Origin: Burkholderiaceae bacterium 16 | GTDB taxonomy: Bacteria; Pseudomonadota; Gammaproteobacteria; Burkholderiales; Burkholderiaceae | Direction: 5' to 3' | Length of the DNA: 64,000 bases | NCBI GenBank assembly: GCA_000955785.1 | Contig: JYOD01000080.1 | Span: 18,374-82,373 of the forward strand | In this document: positions 43,232 through 51,644 of the stretch, one piece after another | Position numbering within the stretch: position 1 is the first letter of the stretch | How the letters are laid out: each line of letters begins with the position of its first letter | Translations under genes and position numbers: made by a program | The notes under the pieces: generated by a model | Told to the model about the DNA's origin: nothing | The model's database searches: none | Seen by the model: only the letters and a program-made list of their open reading frames with translations

Positions 43232-44248
43232 ATGATTTGCCATTTCAAACTGAGCTCGCCACGTCCGGTGCGCCGCGCATGGGGCGTTGTCCTGGCCTTG
43301 TTCACAACGGGCTTGTGCTGGTCAGCTTCGCCGGCGTCGGCGCAGGCGGCTTACCCGTCGAAGCCGGTCACGCTGGTCGTACCCGGGCCGCCGGGCGGCA
43401 TCACCGACCAGCTGGGCCGGCTGGTGGCGGCCAGAATGACTAGCGATTTCGGTGTCAGGGTCATCGTGGACAACCGCCCGGGCGCTGGCGGCAATGTCGC
43501 AAGCGAGATCGTTGCGCGGGCAGAGCCCGACGGCTACACGATCCTGCTGGGTACGCAAGGCACCATGGCGACCAACCAGTACCTGTACAAGTCGCTGCGC
43601 TTCGACCCAGCCAAGGATTTCGTTGCGGTCCAGGGCTTGATGTCCGTGCCGAACATCCTAGTGGTCAACAGCCGCTTGCCGTACCAGTCCGTCCAGGAAC
43701 TGGTGACTTTTGCAAAAGCGCATCCCGGCAAGCTGACCGTGTCATCCGCGGGCAACGGCACGGGAACGCACCTGGCCGCCGAACTGTTCCAGGCGCAGGC
43801 CGGCGTAAAGTTCGTGCATATCCCGTACAAGGGCAGTGCGCCATCGATCAACGACCTGCTCGGCGGGCAGGTCGATTTGACGTTCGACTACCCGGCGTCG
43901 ACGCTTGCCCAGGTCCAGGCCGGCAAGCTTCGCGCACTCGCCGTGACCGGATCCACGCGGTTGCCGTTCCTGCCGCAGGTGCCTACCATCGCGGAGGCCG
44001 GCTATCCCGGTGCGCAGTCCACCTCCTGGATTGGGTTGTTCTTTCCCGCACGCACGTCGACCCCGATTGTCATGAAATGGCAGACCCAGGTGGGGCGTTT
44101 GCTGGAAGACAGCGGGGCCGTGGAAGCGATCAACAAGATGGGGGGAATGCCGCTGTCCTTGAGTGGCGAGCGGTTTGCCAGCTTTGTGCAGGCGGAGCGC
44201 ATCAAATGGAAGGCAACAATCCAGCATTCTTGTGCGACCATCGATTAA
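43232..44248 (+). CDS. Bug-family solute-binding protein
   Basis: The 338-residue protein has a signal peptide (cleavage near ASA/QAAYPSKP), VTLVVPGPPGGITDQLGR, DNRPGAGGNVASEIVARA, PDGYTILLGTQGTMATNQ and FVHIPYKGSAP. An AGGAGG site precedes the ATG at 43232. It is divergent from iclR and probably controlled by it, so it may bring in the substrate of the iclR-led acyl-CoA unit. Together with the Bug protein at the far end of that unit, two binding proteins may serve one pathway. Confidence 0.9.
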   Translation: MICHFKLSSPRPVRRAWGVVLALFTTGLCWSASPASAQAAYPSKPVTLVVPGPPGGITDQLGRLVAARMTSDFGVRVIVDNRPGAGGNVASEIVARAEPDGYTILLGTQGTMATNQYLYKSLRFDPAKDFVAVQGLMSVPNILVVNSRLPYQSVQELVTFAKAHPGKLTVSSAGNGTGTHLAAELFQAQAGVKFVHIPYKGSAPSINDLLGGQVDLTFDYPASTLAQVQAGKLRALAVTGSTRLPFLPQVPTIAEAGYPGAQSTSWIGLFFPARTSTPIVMKWQTQVGRLLEDSGAVEAINKMGGMPLSLSGERFASFVQAERIKWKATIQHSCATID

Positions 44249-44317
44249 GGGCGCAAGCGCCGGCTGGCTGCCGGAAGCTGAAATCGCGGCTCGGCGCGCG
44301 CGGCAAAGCGGGCGGGT

Positions 44318-44336
44318 CCAGGCTTCTGGTTTTTTT
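44318..44336 (+). terminator. Short hairpin with T run after the Bug gene
   Basis: CCAG-GCTT-CTGG (44318-44329) is followed by seven T residues. The stem is only four pairs, but position (70 bp after the stop codon, before a convergent gene) fits a terminator. The rest of 44249-44524 shows no convincing gene. Confidence 0.4.
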
Positions 44337-44524
44337 GCGGCCGCCGGCCCGCCGCGGGGCCATGCCTGGGTGGTTCGGACGGGTTTGACCGCCGGCGCCA
44401 TGAAGCGCGGAATGCCCATCGCATTGGGCTTCGGTCTATTCGTTTATCCGCTCCACTAGCGCGCTAGTCCGCTGTTTTGGGAAGCGCCGCTGGAAGCGGC
44501 ATCCTTTGTGGACGGACCCAAGCG

Positions 44525-45790
44525 CTATCGGATCGCGCCCACGCCGCGCATCGTTTCAATGTCTCCCTTCCCATAGCCGGCCGCCAGCAGGATCTCGTCG
44601 GTGTGCTCGCCCAGCATCGGCGCGCGATGGCGCACGGCGCCCGGCGTGCTGCTCAGCTTGATCGGCACGCCGGCAATCTTCACCGGCGCGGCCGAGCCGG
44701 GCTGTTCCACGTCGACCAGCATCTCACGCACCCGGTAATGCGGATCATCGAAGATCTCGGCCGAGGTGTAGACCGGGCCGAACGGCACCTTGCCGCCCAG
44801 GCATTGCGCGATCTCCTCCTTGGTGCGCACGGCGGTGAACGCCTCGATGGCGTCGATGACGCGCTGGGCGTTTTGCACGCGCGCCGCGTTGGTGGCGAAG
44901 GCTTCGTCGCCGATCAGTTCGGGGCGGCCGATCGCCAGCGCCAGCTTTTCCCAGAAGGCGTCATGCGCGCAGGCGATGGAAACGTAGCCATCGCGGGCGC
45001 GGAACAGGCCGAACGGGCAGAGCAGCGGATGGCGGTTGCCTTCGGGCGCGGGCACGGCACCGGTGTAGGAGGTCTGGTAGACGATTCGCTCGCACATGGC
45101 CAGCACGCAGTCCGTCATGGCCACATCGACGAACTGGCCTGCGCCGCTGGCTCGGGCGCGATGCACGGCGGCGAGGATGCCGATGCACAGCATCAGCGCG
45201 GGGACGGTGTCGCCCACGCCGGGGCCGATCTTGGTGGGCGTATCCCGGTCGGGGCCGGTGATGCCCATCATGCCGCCCATGGCCTGGGAGACCACATCGT
45301 AGGCTGGCCAGTGCGCGTAAGGGCTTTCGCCGCTGCGGGGGTCGCCGAAGCCGCGCACGGTGCCGTAGACGAGCCGGGGGTTGGTCTCGCGCAGCACCTC
45401 ATAGGACAGGCCGAGCCGCTCCATCACGCCGGCGCGGAAGTTCTCCACCACGATGTCGGCGCCGTCGACCAGCCGGCGCACGATGTCGCGGCCGGCGGCG
45501 CTCTTCAGGTCGACGGCGATCGACCGCTTGTTGCGGTTGACGCTCTGGAAGTAGCCGCCGAAATCGCGCACGGCATCGTCGTCCCGGAACGGGCCGGTGA
45601 GCCGCGTGCCGTCGCCGGCCATCGCTTCCACCTTGATCACCTCGGCGCCGTGGTCGGCGAGGATCTGCGTACAGAAAGGCCCGGCGAGCATCTGCGTCAG
45701 GTCGATGACGCGCAGGCCGGAGAGGGCGCCGGTCGCCTGTGCGGGCTTATCCATGCAGGGTTTATCCATGTCTTGCTCCACTGCGCTCAT
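44525..45790 (-). CDS. CaiB/BaiF family III CoA transferase
   Basis: The 421-residue protein is a complete class III CoA transferase: LRVIDLTQMLAGPFCTQILA near residue 26, VDLKSAAGRDIV near 93, NPRLVYGTVRGFG near 137 and Asp194 in KIGPGVGDTVPA, the position of the acyl-enzyme Asp. Its ATG shares one base with the upstream dehydrogenase stop codon (TGATG). Two parts of this gene recur as a pseudogene at 7001-7238. In this GntR-controlled set it would move CoA to or from a dicarboxylate such as methylsuccinate, mesaconate or a malate derivative; the exact acid is inferred. Confidence 0.9.
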   Translation of the reverse strand: MSAVEQDMDKPCMDKPAQATGALSGLRVIDLTQMLAGPFCTQILADHGAEVIKVEAMAGDGTRLTGPFRDDDAVRDFGGYFQSVNRNKRSIAVDLKSAAGRDIVRRLVDGADIVVENFRAGVMERLGLSYEVLRETNPRLVYGTVRGFGDPRSGESPYAHWPAYDVVSQAMGGMMGITGPDRDTPTKIGPGVGDTVPALMLCIGILAAVHRARASGAGQFVDVAMTDCVLAMCERIVYQTSYTGAVPAPEGNRHPLLCPFGLFRARDGYVSIACAHDAFWEKLALAIGRPELIGDEAFATNAARVQNAQRVIDAIEAFTAVRTKEEIAQCLGGKVPFGPVYTSAEIFDDPHYRVREMLVDVEQPGSAAPVKIAGVPIKLSSTPGAVRHRAPMLGEHTDEILLAAGYGKGDIETMRGVGAIR

Positions 45791-46956
45791 CACGCGGCAA
45801 CCTTGCCCAACAGCGCATCGGAAATGATGCGCATCTGGATCTCGGACGTGCCTTCGAAGATCTTGGTCAGGCGGGCGTCGCGCCAGTAGCGTTCCGCGGC
45901 GAAATGCGTGGTGTAGCCGGCGCCGCCGTGGATCTGCAGGCCTTCGCTGGTGACGCGTTCGGACATCTCGCTGGCGAACAGCTTGACCATGGCGGCTTCG
46001 GTGTCGCAGCGCGTGCCCTCGTCGATCTTCTCGCAGACCGAGTAGAGCAGGGCGCGAGAGGCTTCGATCTGGGTCGCCATGTCGGCCAGCTTGAAGCGGA
46101 TCGCCTGGAAATGGCCGATGGGCGAGCCGAACTGCGCGCGGTCGCGGGCGTATTGCAGTGAGTCCTCCAGGCTGCCCTGCGCCAGCCCGATCGAGCGCGC
46201 GGCGGTGTGGGCGCGGGCGGTTTCCAGCCCTGCGGTGGTGAGATAGAAGGCCTTGCCTTCCTCGCCGACCATCTTGGAGGCCGGCACGCGGCAGCCGTCG
46301 AAGGCCAGTTCCCAGGTGGTCCAGCCGTGGTAGCCGATCTTGGGAATCACGCTGCCCTTGACGCCCTCGGGCAACTGGCCGCGCGGCTTCTCCACCATGA
46401 AGGCGGACAGGCCGCGGTGGCGGGCCTTGGGGTCGATGACGGGGTCGGTGCGGCAGGTTACGAGGATGAAGTCGGCCTCGTCGGCGAAGGTGCACCAGTA
46501 CTTGCTGCCGGTGATGACCCACTCGTCGCCGTCGCGCACGGCGCGGCAGGAGATATTGGCTACGTCCGAGCCGGCATTGGGCTCCGACAGCGAAAACGCG
46601 CCGAGGAATTCGCCGCGCGCCATGCGCGGCAGGTAGTCCGCCTTCTGCTCGGGCGGCAGGCCTTTGAGCGCGCCGATCAGTCCGTTGCCGCGCGCGATCA
46701 GGCTGCCCACGCTCATCCAGCCACGCGAGAGTTGTTCCGCCACCAGGCAGTACTCATAGGCGCCAAGGCCCAGGCCACCGTACTCCTCGGGAATCAGGAT
46801 GCCGAAATAGCCCATACCTGCCATCTCATCGATCAGATCGCGCGGGATCTGGCCTTTCTCGGGGTCCAGCCTGTTGGCGATCGGCAGCACACGCTCCATC
46901 GTGAATTGCTGTGCGGCTTCCTTGATCATGCGCCGCTCTTCGGTCAGTCGTTGCAC
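45790..46956 (-). CDS. Acyl-CoA dehydrogenase, possibly methylsuccinyl-CoA dehydrogenase-like
   Basis: The 388-residue protein has LGAFSLSEPNAGSDVANISC near residue 120, GLSAFMVEKPRGQLPEG near 185, RAQFGSPIGHFQAIRFKLAD near 270 and FEGTSEIQMRIISDALLG at the end. A GTG start at 46956 with AGGAG just upstream was preferred over the ATG nine codons later. It is transcribed away from the mesaconyl-CoA-hydratase-like gene. An oxidation of methylsuccinyl-CoA to mesaconyl-CoA would link it to that gene; known methylsuccinyl-CoA dehydrogenases are longer, so this is a working hypothesis. Confidence 0.88.
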   Translation of the reverse strand: MQRLTEERRMIKEAAQQFTMERVLPIANRLDPEKGQIPRDLIDEMAGMGYFGILIPEEYGGLGLGAYEYCLVAEQLSRGWMSVGSLIARGNGLIGALKGLPPEQKADYLPRMARGEFLGAFSLSEPNAGSDVANISCRAVRDGDEWVITGSKYWCTFADEADFILVTCRTDPVIDPKARHRGLSAFMVEKPRGQLPEGVKGSVIPKIGYHGWTTWELAFDGCRVPASKMVGEEGKAFYLTTAGLETARAHTAARSIGLAQGSLEDSLQYARDRAQFGSPIGHFQAIRFKLADMATQIEASRALLYSVCEKIDEGTRCDTEAAMVKLFASEMSERVTSEGLQIHGGAGYTTHFAAERYWRDARLTKIFEGTSEIQMRIISDALLGKVAA

Positions 46957-47000
46957 CTTGCGCTCCTTTTGGTGTTCGGTTTGCTGTGATGTCGTCAGTT

Positions 47001-47010
47001 TGTACGTACA
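47001..47010 (-). promoter_or_regulatory. TGTACGTACA operator at the dehydrogenase/CoA-transferase promoter
   Basis: A perfect 10-bp palindrome lies directly downstream of a minus-strand promoter TTGACC (47039-47034)-18 bp-CATTAT (47015-47010), so it covers the expected transcription start. A second identical site is at the divergent promoter, and close variants precede gntR. A GntR/HutC repressor site is inferred. Confidence 0.75.
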
Positions 47011-47115
47011 TAATGTGCCATTGCCAGGCCGAAGGTCAAGATAAATGACGACAATCTCTCCATTTAAGGTCGGTTTATATGGGCTTTAAGCCAGAAGTGC
47101 GTTGATGCTCCGGGC

Positions 47116-47153
47116 TTGACAATGCTGAATTTGCAAATCACTATGTACGTACA
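47116..47153 (+). promoter_or_regulatory. Promoter and TGTACGTACA operator of the hydratase/lyase genes
   Basis: A consensus -35 box TTGACA (47116-47121) is followed at 17 bp by CACTAT (47139-47144) and at once by the palindrome TGTACGTACA (47144-47153). The layout mirrors that of the divergent promoter: the operator overlaps the end of the -10 box and the start site. Confidence 0.75.
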
Positions 47154-47203
47154 AAACCAATGGCAAATGTCACGAGTGACGGTTTTGCCGCCTGGAGAGC
47201 GCG

Positions 47204-48271
47204 ATGGGTAAGAACAGATCTGGCAACTACTTCGAGGACTTCCGGCTGGGGATGACGTTGCGTCACGCCACGCCGCGCACGCTGACGGAAGGAGACCGCA
47301 GCCTCTACATAGGGCTGACCGGCAGCCGCGGCGCGCTGTACACCGCGGACACCAGCGCCAGGCTGGCGGGACTGGAGCGGCGCCCGCTGGAAGACCTGCT
47401 GGTCTTCAACACGGCCTTCGGCAAGACCGTGCCGGACATTTCCCTGAATGCCGTGGCGAACCTCGGCTATTCGGACGTGCGCTTCCTGGCCCACGTCTAT
47501 GCGGGCGACACGCTTGCCGTGGAAAGCGAGGTCATCGGCCTGAAGGAGAACTCGAACCGCAAGAGCGGCGTGGTCTATGTGCGCTCCACGGCGAAGAACC
47601 AGTCGGGGCGGGACGTGCTGACCTGGATCCGCTGGGTCATGGTGCACAAGCGCGATCCTGCCGCGTCATGCGGCGCCACCGTGATCCCGCCGCTCCAGGC
47701 TGTGGTGGTGCCGTCGCGCCTTGCGCGGCACGGGTACACGGCGGGCGTGCAGGACATCTGCATGACGACCGGCGTATCCGACTTGTGGGACGACTATGAG
47801 GCCGGCGAGCGGATCGACCACGTTGCCGCGATGACGGTCAACGACAGCGATCACAGCATCGCCACGCGGCTGTACCAGAACACGGCTAAGGCCCATTTCG
47901 ACGGCTTCGCCATGGCGTCCACGCCCGGCGGGCAGCGGCTGGTCTACGGCGGCCACATCATCTCGATCTGCAAGGCGCTGTCTTATGACGGCCTGGAGAA
48001 CGCGCTGTCCATCCTCGCCGTCAACGGCGGCAGCCACGTCAATCCCACCTATGCCGGCGACACCATCTGCTGCGCGACGATGGTGCTGGAAAAGCTGGAT
48101 CTTGCCAGCGGCCACGTTGGCGGGCTGCGGCTGCGCACGATCGGCGCAAAGAACATCCGCAGCGCCGCGGAAATCCGGTTTCCCGGCCTGGAGGGCGGCA
48201 GGGCGGAGCATCCGTCGAATGTGGTGCTCGACCTCGACTACACCATCGCCATCCCTCGAACAGCACAGTAA
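47204..48271 (+). CDS. Double hot-dog MaoC protein, mesaconyl-CoA hydratase-like
   Basis: The 355-residue protein consists of two hot-dog halves and matches the mesaconyl-CoA hydratase (beta-methylmalyl-CoA dehydratase) type. Recognisable parts are GNYFEDFRLGMTLRHATPRT at the N-terminus, VFNTAFGKTVPDISLNAVAN near residue 67 and LVYGGHIISICKALSYDGLE near 246. GGAGAG precedes the ATG at 47204. The known reaction is reversible hydration of mesaconyl-CoA to beta-methylmalyl-CoA. The next gene encodes a lyase suited to that product, and a CoA transferase and dehydrogenase are encoded divergently, which supports the call. Confidence 0.82.
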   Translation: MGKNRSGNYFEDFRLGMTLRHATPRTLTEGDRSLYIGLTGSRGALYTADTSARLAGLERRPLEDLLVFNTAFGKTVPDISLNAVANLGYSDVRFLAHVYAGDTLAVESEVIGLKENSNRKSGVVYVRSTAKNQSGRDVLTWIRWVMVHKRDPAASCGATVIPPLQAVVVPSRLARHGYTAGVQDICMTTGVSDLWDDYEAGERIDHVAAMTVNDSDHSIATRLYQNTAKAHFDGFAMASTPGGQRLVYGGHIISICKALSYDGLENALSILAVNGGSHVNPTYAGDTICCATMVLEKLDLASGHVGGLRLRTIGAKNIRSAAEIRFPGLEGGRAEHPSNVVLDLDYTIAIPRTAQ

Positions 48272-48295
48272 GAAGCACAACAATTGGAGAACGTC

Positions 48296-49303
48296 ATGAC
48301 CACCGCCACCCATCCAAAACTTGCCCTCTTTGCCGGCGAAAAGGCATTCCCCGCACTGTCCGCCTGCGAACACTTTGCCGGCAGCGAGAAGTTGATCGGC
48401 AAGGCCATGGACCTGCAGGTCGAATACGGCCCGGTGTTCGATATCACCTGCGACTGCGAAGACGGCGCCGCCGCCGGACAGGAGAGGGAACACGCGGCCA
48501 TGGTCGTGCGCATGATCAACTCCGACCGGAACCGCTTCGACAAGGCGGGGGTCCGCATTCACGATCCCGCGCATCCCGCATGGCGGCAGGACGTGGACAT
48601 CGTCATCGGGCAAGCCGCAAGCCGGGTGGCATACATCACCATCCCCAAAGCGACGAACCACGAGCAGGTGATGGAGGTGATCGACTATATCGGCCGTAAA
48701 ACCCGCGAAGCCGGTGTGAACCGCGTGGTGCCGGTCCACGTCCTGATCGAAACCCACGGCGCGCTGCGGGACGTATTCCATATCGCAGCGTTGCCGCATA
48801 TCGAGGTGCTCGACTTCGGCCTGATGGACTTTGTCAGCGGCCATCATGGCGCCATTCCGGCCGCGGCCATGCGCAGCCCGGGCCAGTTCGAGCATGCGCT
48901 GCTGGCCCGCGCCAAGGCCGACATGGTGGCTGCCGCGCTGGCCAATGGCATCGTGCCCGCGCACAACGTCTGCCTGAACCTGAAAGATGCCGAAGTCATC
49001 GCCAGCGACGCAAGCCGGGCGCGCACGCAATTCGGCTTCCTGCGCATGTGGAGCATCTATCCGGCGCAGATCCAGCCCATCGTCAACGCCATGCGGCCCG
49101 ACTTCACGGACGTGGCCGATGCATGCGAGATCCTGATCGCCGCGCAGGATGCCGACTGGGGGCCGATCCAGTACAAGGGCGAACTGCACGATCGCGCGAC
49201 CTACCGCTACTTCTGGAGCGTCCTGGAGAAAGCGAGAATCACCGGCATGCCGCTGTCGCCTCAAGCCGAGGCGCGCTTCTTCAAGGAGGGCGCCAGCGCT
49301 TAG
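48296..49303 (+). CDS. CitE-like HpcH/HpaI lyase, beta-methylmalyl-CoA/malyl-CoA lyase type
   Basis: The 335-residue TIM-barrel protein belongs to the citrate lyase beta/malyl-CoA lyase family. It has DITCDCEDGAAAGQEREHA near residue 49, the metal-site Glu in VHVLIETHGALRDV near 148 and LDFGLMDFVSGHHG near 170. GGAG lies 8 bp before the ATG at 48296. It follows the hydratase gene by 24 bp. The expected reaction is cleavage of beta-methylmalyl-CoA to glyoxylate and propionyl-CoA; malyl-CoA or citramalyl-CoA are related alternatives. Confidence 0.85.
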   Translation: MTTATHPKLALFAGEKAFPALSACEHFAGSEKLIGKAMDLQVEYGPVFDITCDCEDGAAAGQEREHAAMVVRMINSDRNRFDKAGVRIHDPAHPAWRQDVDIVIGQAASRVAYITIPKATNHEQVMEVIDYIGRKTREAGVNRVVPVHVLIETHGALRDVFHIAALPHIEVLDFGLMDFVSGHHGAIPAAAMRSPGQFEHALLARAKADMVAAALANGIVPAHNVCLNLKDAEVIASDASRARTQFGFLRMWSIYPAQIQPIVNAMRPDFTDVADACEILIAAQDADWGPIQYKGELHDRATYRYFWSVLEKARITGMPLSPQAEARFFKEGASA

Positions 49304-49327
49304 TACAAGGGCGACGGTGCATGCGAA

Positions 49328-49348
49328 TGTGCGTACAATGTGCGCACA
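49328..49348 (+). promoter_or_regulatory. Two GntR operator variants and -10 box of gntR
   Basis: TGTGCGTACA (49328-49337) and the perfect palindrome TGTGCGCACA (49339-49348) follow the pattern TGTRCGYACA of the sites at 47001 and 47144. A good -10 hexamer TACAAT (49334-49339) lies between and within them, 50 bp before gntR. Autorepression is inferred. Confidence 0.7.
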
Positions 49349-49388
49349 GTTTGCGATGCAAACGCCTCATCAATACCGCAATTCGCCC

Positions 49389-50159
49389 ATGAGCGCCAGC
49401 CCCAAAGACACCCGGCCCGAGCCCGCCGGCACCCACACCCGCTACGCGGAGCTGGCCAGCACGCTAGTCACCGATATCGTGGACGGCCGGCATGTGGTCG
49501 GCAGCCTGCTGCCCACCGAGCACGAACTGGCGCAACTGCACGGCGTGAGCCGCCACACGGTTCGCGCCGCGCTCCAGCGGTTGCAGGACCTCGGCTACAT
49601 CTCCCGCAAGAAGTCCGTGGGGACCATGGTCGAGAGCGTTAATCCCAAGGCGTCGTTCACCCAATCGTTCGGCACCGTGGAGGACCTGGTACGGGTCGCG
49701 GCCACGGAAGTCCGCGCCATCGAGGACGTGCGCACCGTCACGCTGGATCGTGCCGCCGCCAGGCACTTGCAGGCGCCGGTGAAGAGCGAATGGCTGGTGT
49801 TCTCCGGCACGCGCGTAGCCGCGAAGAAGGGCGGCATGCCGGTGGCATGGGCGGAGATCTACGTCGACACCGCGTTCTCCCGCATCAGCCAGGCGATCCG
49901 CGACAATCCCGACGTCCTCGTCAGCGCCCTGATCGAGCGGGAATGCGGCCAGTCCATTGCGGAGATCCGCCAGGTCGTGACCGGGATGCTGATCGAGGAA
50001 CCGCGGGCCAGCAAGCTGGGCGTGCCCGCGAACTCCGCCGGTTTGCGCCTGATCCGCCATTACAAGGGTGCCGGCGGCCGGATCCTCGAAATTACCGACA
50101 CCATCTATCCCGCGGACCGCGTTTCCGTGGCGTTTCAACTCAGGCGCACCCAAGGCTAG
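49389..50159 (+). CDS. GntR/HutC-family transcriptional regulator
   Basis: The 256-residue protein has an N-terminal GntR winged helix (residues 20-82; SLLPTEHELAQLHGVSRHTV, then RAALQRLQDLGYI) and a C-terminal UTRA effector domain (WLVFSGTRVA near 135; RLIRHYKGAGGRILEITDTI near 220). The start at 49389 (MSASPKD) avoids a longer shadow frame. It closes the hydratase/lyase transcript region and has its own operator pair upstream. The effector is probably a pathway acid or CoA ester. Confidence 0.92.
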   Translation: MSASPKDTRPEPAGTHTRYAELASTLVTDIVDGRHVVGSLLPTEHELAQLHGVSRHTVRAALQRLQDLGYISRKKSVGTMVESVNPKASFTQSFGTVEDLVRVAATEVRAIEDVRTVTLDRAAARHLQAPVKSEWLVFSGTRVAAKKGGMPVAWAEIYVDTAFSRISQAIRDNPDVLVSALIERECGQSIAEIRQVVTGMLIEEPRASKLGVPANSAGLRLIRHYKGAGGRILEITDTIYPADRVSVAFQLRRTQG

Positions 50160-50363
50160 CGGCTGTCCCCGAGGCCATGCAAAGCGGCCCGGCAGCCTGG
50201 CGGCACGGGGAGCTGACAGACCACGCTGCGGGAAGATTCGCGCACTATACTTTTCCTGCACCCGACGAAGAAGCCGCTTCCAGGCAGGCTGCCGGGGGGC
50301 AATGCGCTGGCAGCCGCCGTGCCGGCAAGAGCACTGCATCGCGCGTGGTGATGAGGTTACGCA

Positions 50364-51644
50364 ATGAACTGCATTGTGACTCGGGTATTTGCCGCAGTTG
50401 TCATTGCCGGCTGCGCCGCGCCCCCACCGCCGCCGCCCTTAGCCGCACTCGACTACAAGAGCCGTGCCCTGAGCCGTACCGACGGCGGCTTGCGGGTGTC
50501 GGCCGCCGTTCTTTCGAATGAGGAAAGCGCGGACGTGTATCGGGTTCCGCTCGAGAGGCTGCAGATACAGCCCGTCTGGATCGAGGTCACCAACAACGAC
50601 GACCGGGGCTATTACCTGATGTCGTCGGGTCTTGATCCGGGATTCTTTCCGGCTTCCGAGGCAGCCGAGGCATTTTCCCAGGGCGGCTCGCCTGACGAAA
50701 AGGCCAGCGTCGACCAGCGCTTCCGCCAGCTCGCTTTCCGCAATCCGGTCCAGCCCGGACAGACCGTGTCGGGGTTCGTGCTGACAAACGCCAGCGAGGG
50801 GGCAAAGCTCGTCCAGTTGGACCTGGTTGCGAGCGGGCGGGCAAAGACATTCGCGATCCTCATGGTCGTTCCAGGCTTCCATGCCGACTACCATACCAGC
50901 GAAGTCTTCCGGCGCGAGATCTATCCGCCCGAGGAAATCGTGGACTACACGGATGACGAGGCCTTCCGCATGGCACTCGAGGCCCTGCCGTGCTGTGTCA
51001 CCAACAAGGATGGCTCGAAGAACGGCGACCCGCTCAACCTGGTGGTCGTGGGCGGCATCGACGATGCGTTTCCCGCGTTCGTGCGCCGCAGCTGGCGGCC
51101 GACCGAGCAGAAGTGGTCGGGCGCGATCACAAAGATGATCGCCTCGGCGCTCAAGGGCGAGCCCTATGTCAATGCGCCGGTGAGCGATCTGTACCTGTTC
51201 GGACGCGCGCAGGACCTGGCATTGCAGAAGGCGCGCGACAACATTCACCAGCGCAACCATCTGCGTCTCTGGCTTAGTCCGATGCGCTATCACGGCAAAT
51301 CCGTGTGGGTGGGCCAGATCAGCCGCGATATCGGCGTGCGTCTCACCATTCACTCGCCAACGCTGACGACGCACAAGGTCGATCCGGACGTGGACGAAGC
51401 GCGCACGGCGCTGGCGGAAGATATGGCCTATTCCCAGAGCCTCAACAAGATCGGGCAGGTGAAAGGCGTGGGCGCGGCGCCGCGAAGCGCCCCGCGCGAG
51501 AACCTGACCACGGACCCGTATTTCACGGACGGATATCGCCAGGTGCTGGTATTCGACCGTAAGCCCACGTCGCTCTCGGCGATCGAGTTCTTCCCGTGGA
51601 GCGGGATCTATCAGACTGATGCCGCGCGCCAGGGAGCGAAATAA
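50364..51644 (+). CDS. LssY_C-like lipoprotein (first)
   Basis: The 426-residue protein has a short signal peptide with lipobox VIAGC (Cys17) and then a Pro-rich stretch, so it is probably a membrane-anchored lipoprotein. The middle and C-terminal parts resemble the LssY C-terminal domain: LEALPCCVTNKDGSKNGDPL near residue 209, NLVVVGGIDDAFPAFVRRSW, LYLFGRAQDLALQKA near 275 and LRLWLSPMRYHGKSVWVGQI near 300. The domain's biochemical role is unknown. It overlaps the next gene by one base (TAATG). Confidence 0.8.
   Translation: MNCIVTRVFAAVVIAGCAAPPPPPPLAALDYKSRALSRTDGGLRVSAAVLSNEESADVYRVPLERLQIQPVWIEVTNNDDRGYYLMSSGLDPGFFPASEAAEAFSQGGSPDEKASVDQRFRQLAFRNPVQPGQTVSGFVLTNASEGAKLVQLDLVASGRAKTFAILMVVPGFHADYHTSEVFRREIYPPEEIVDYTDDEAFRMALEALPCCVTNKDGSKNGDPLNLVVVGGIDDAFPAFVRRSWRPTEQKWSGAITKMIASALKGEPYVNAPVSDLYLFGRAQDLALQKARDNIHQRNHLRLWLSPMRYHGKSVWVGQISRDIGVRLTIHSPTLTTHKVDPDVDEARTALAEDMAYSQSLNKIGQVKGVGAAPRSAPRENLTTDPYFTDGYRQVLVFDRKPTSLSAIEFFPWSGIYQTDAARQGAK

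Noticed and set aside
44400..44459. A short frame MKRGMPIALGFGLFVYPLH after the Bug gene
   Set aside because: It is only 19 codons, has no clear ribosome-binding site and no family match I can support.
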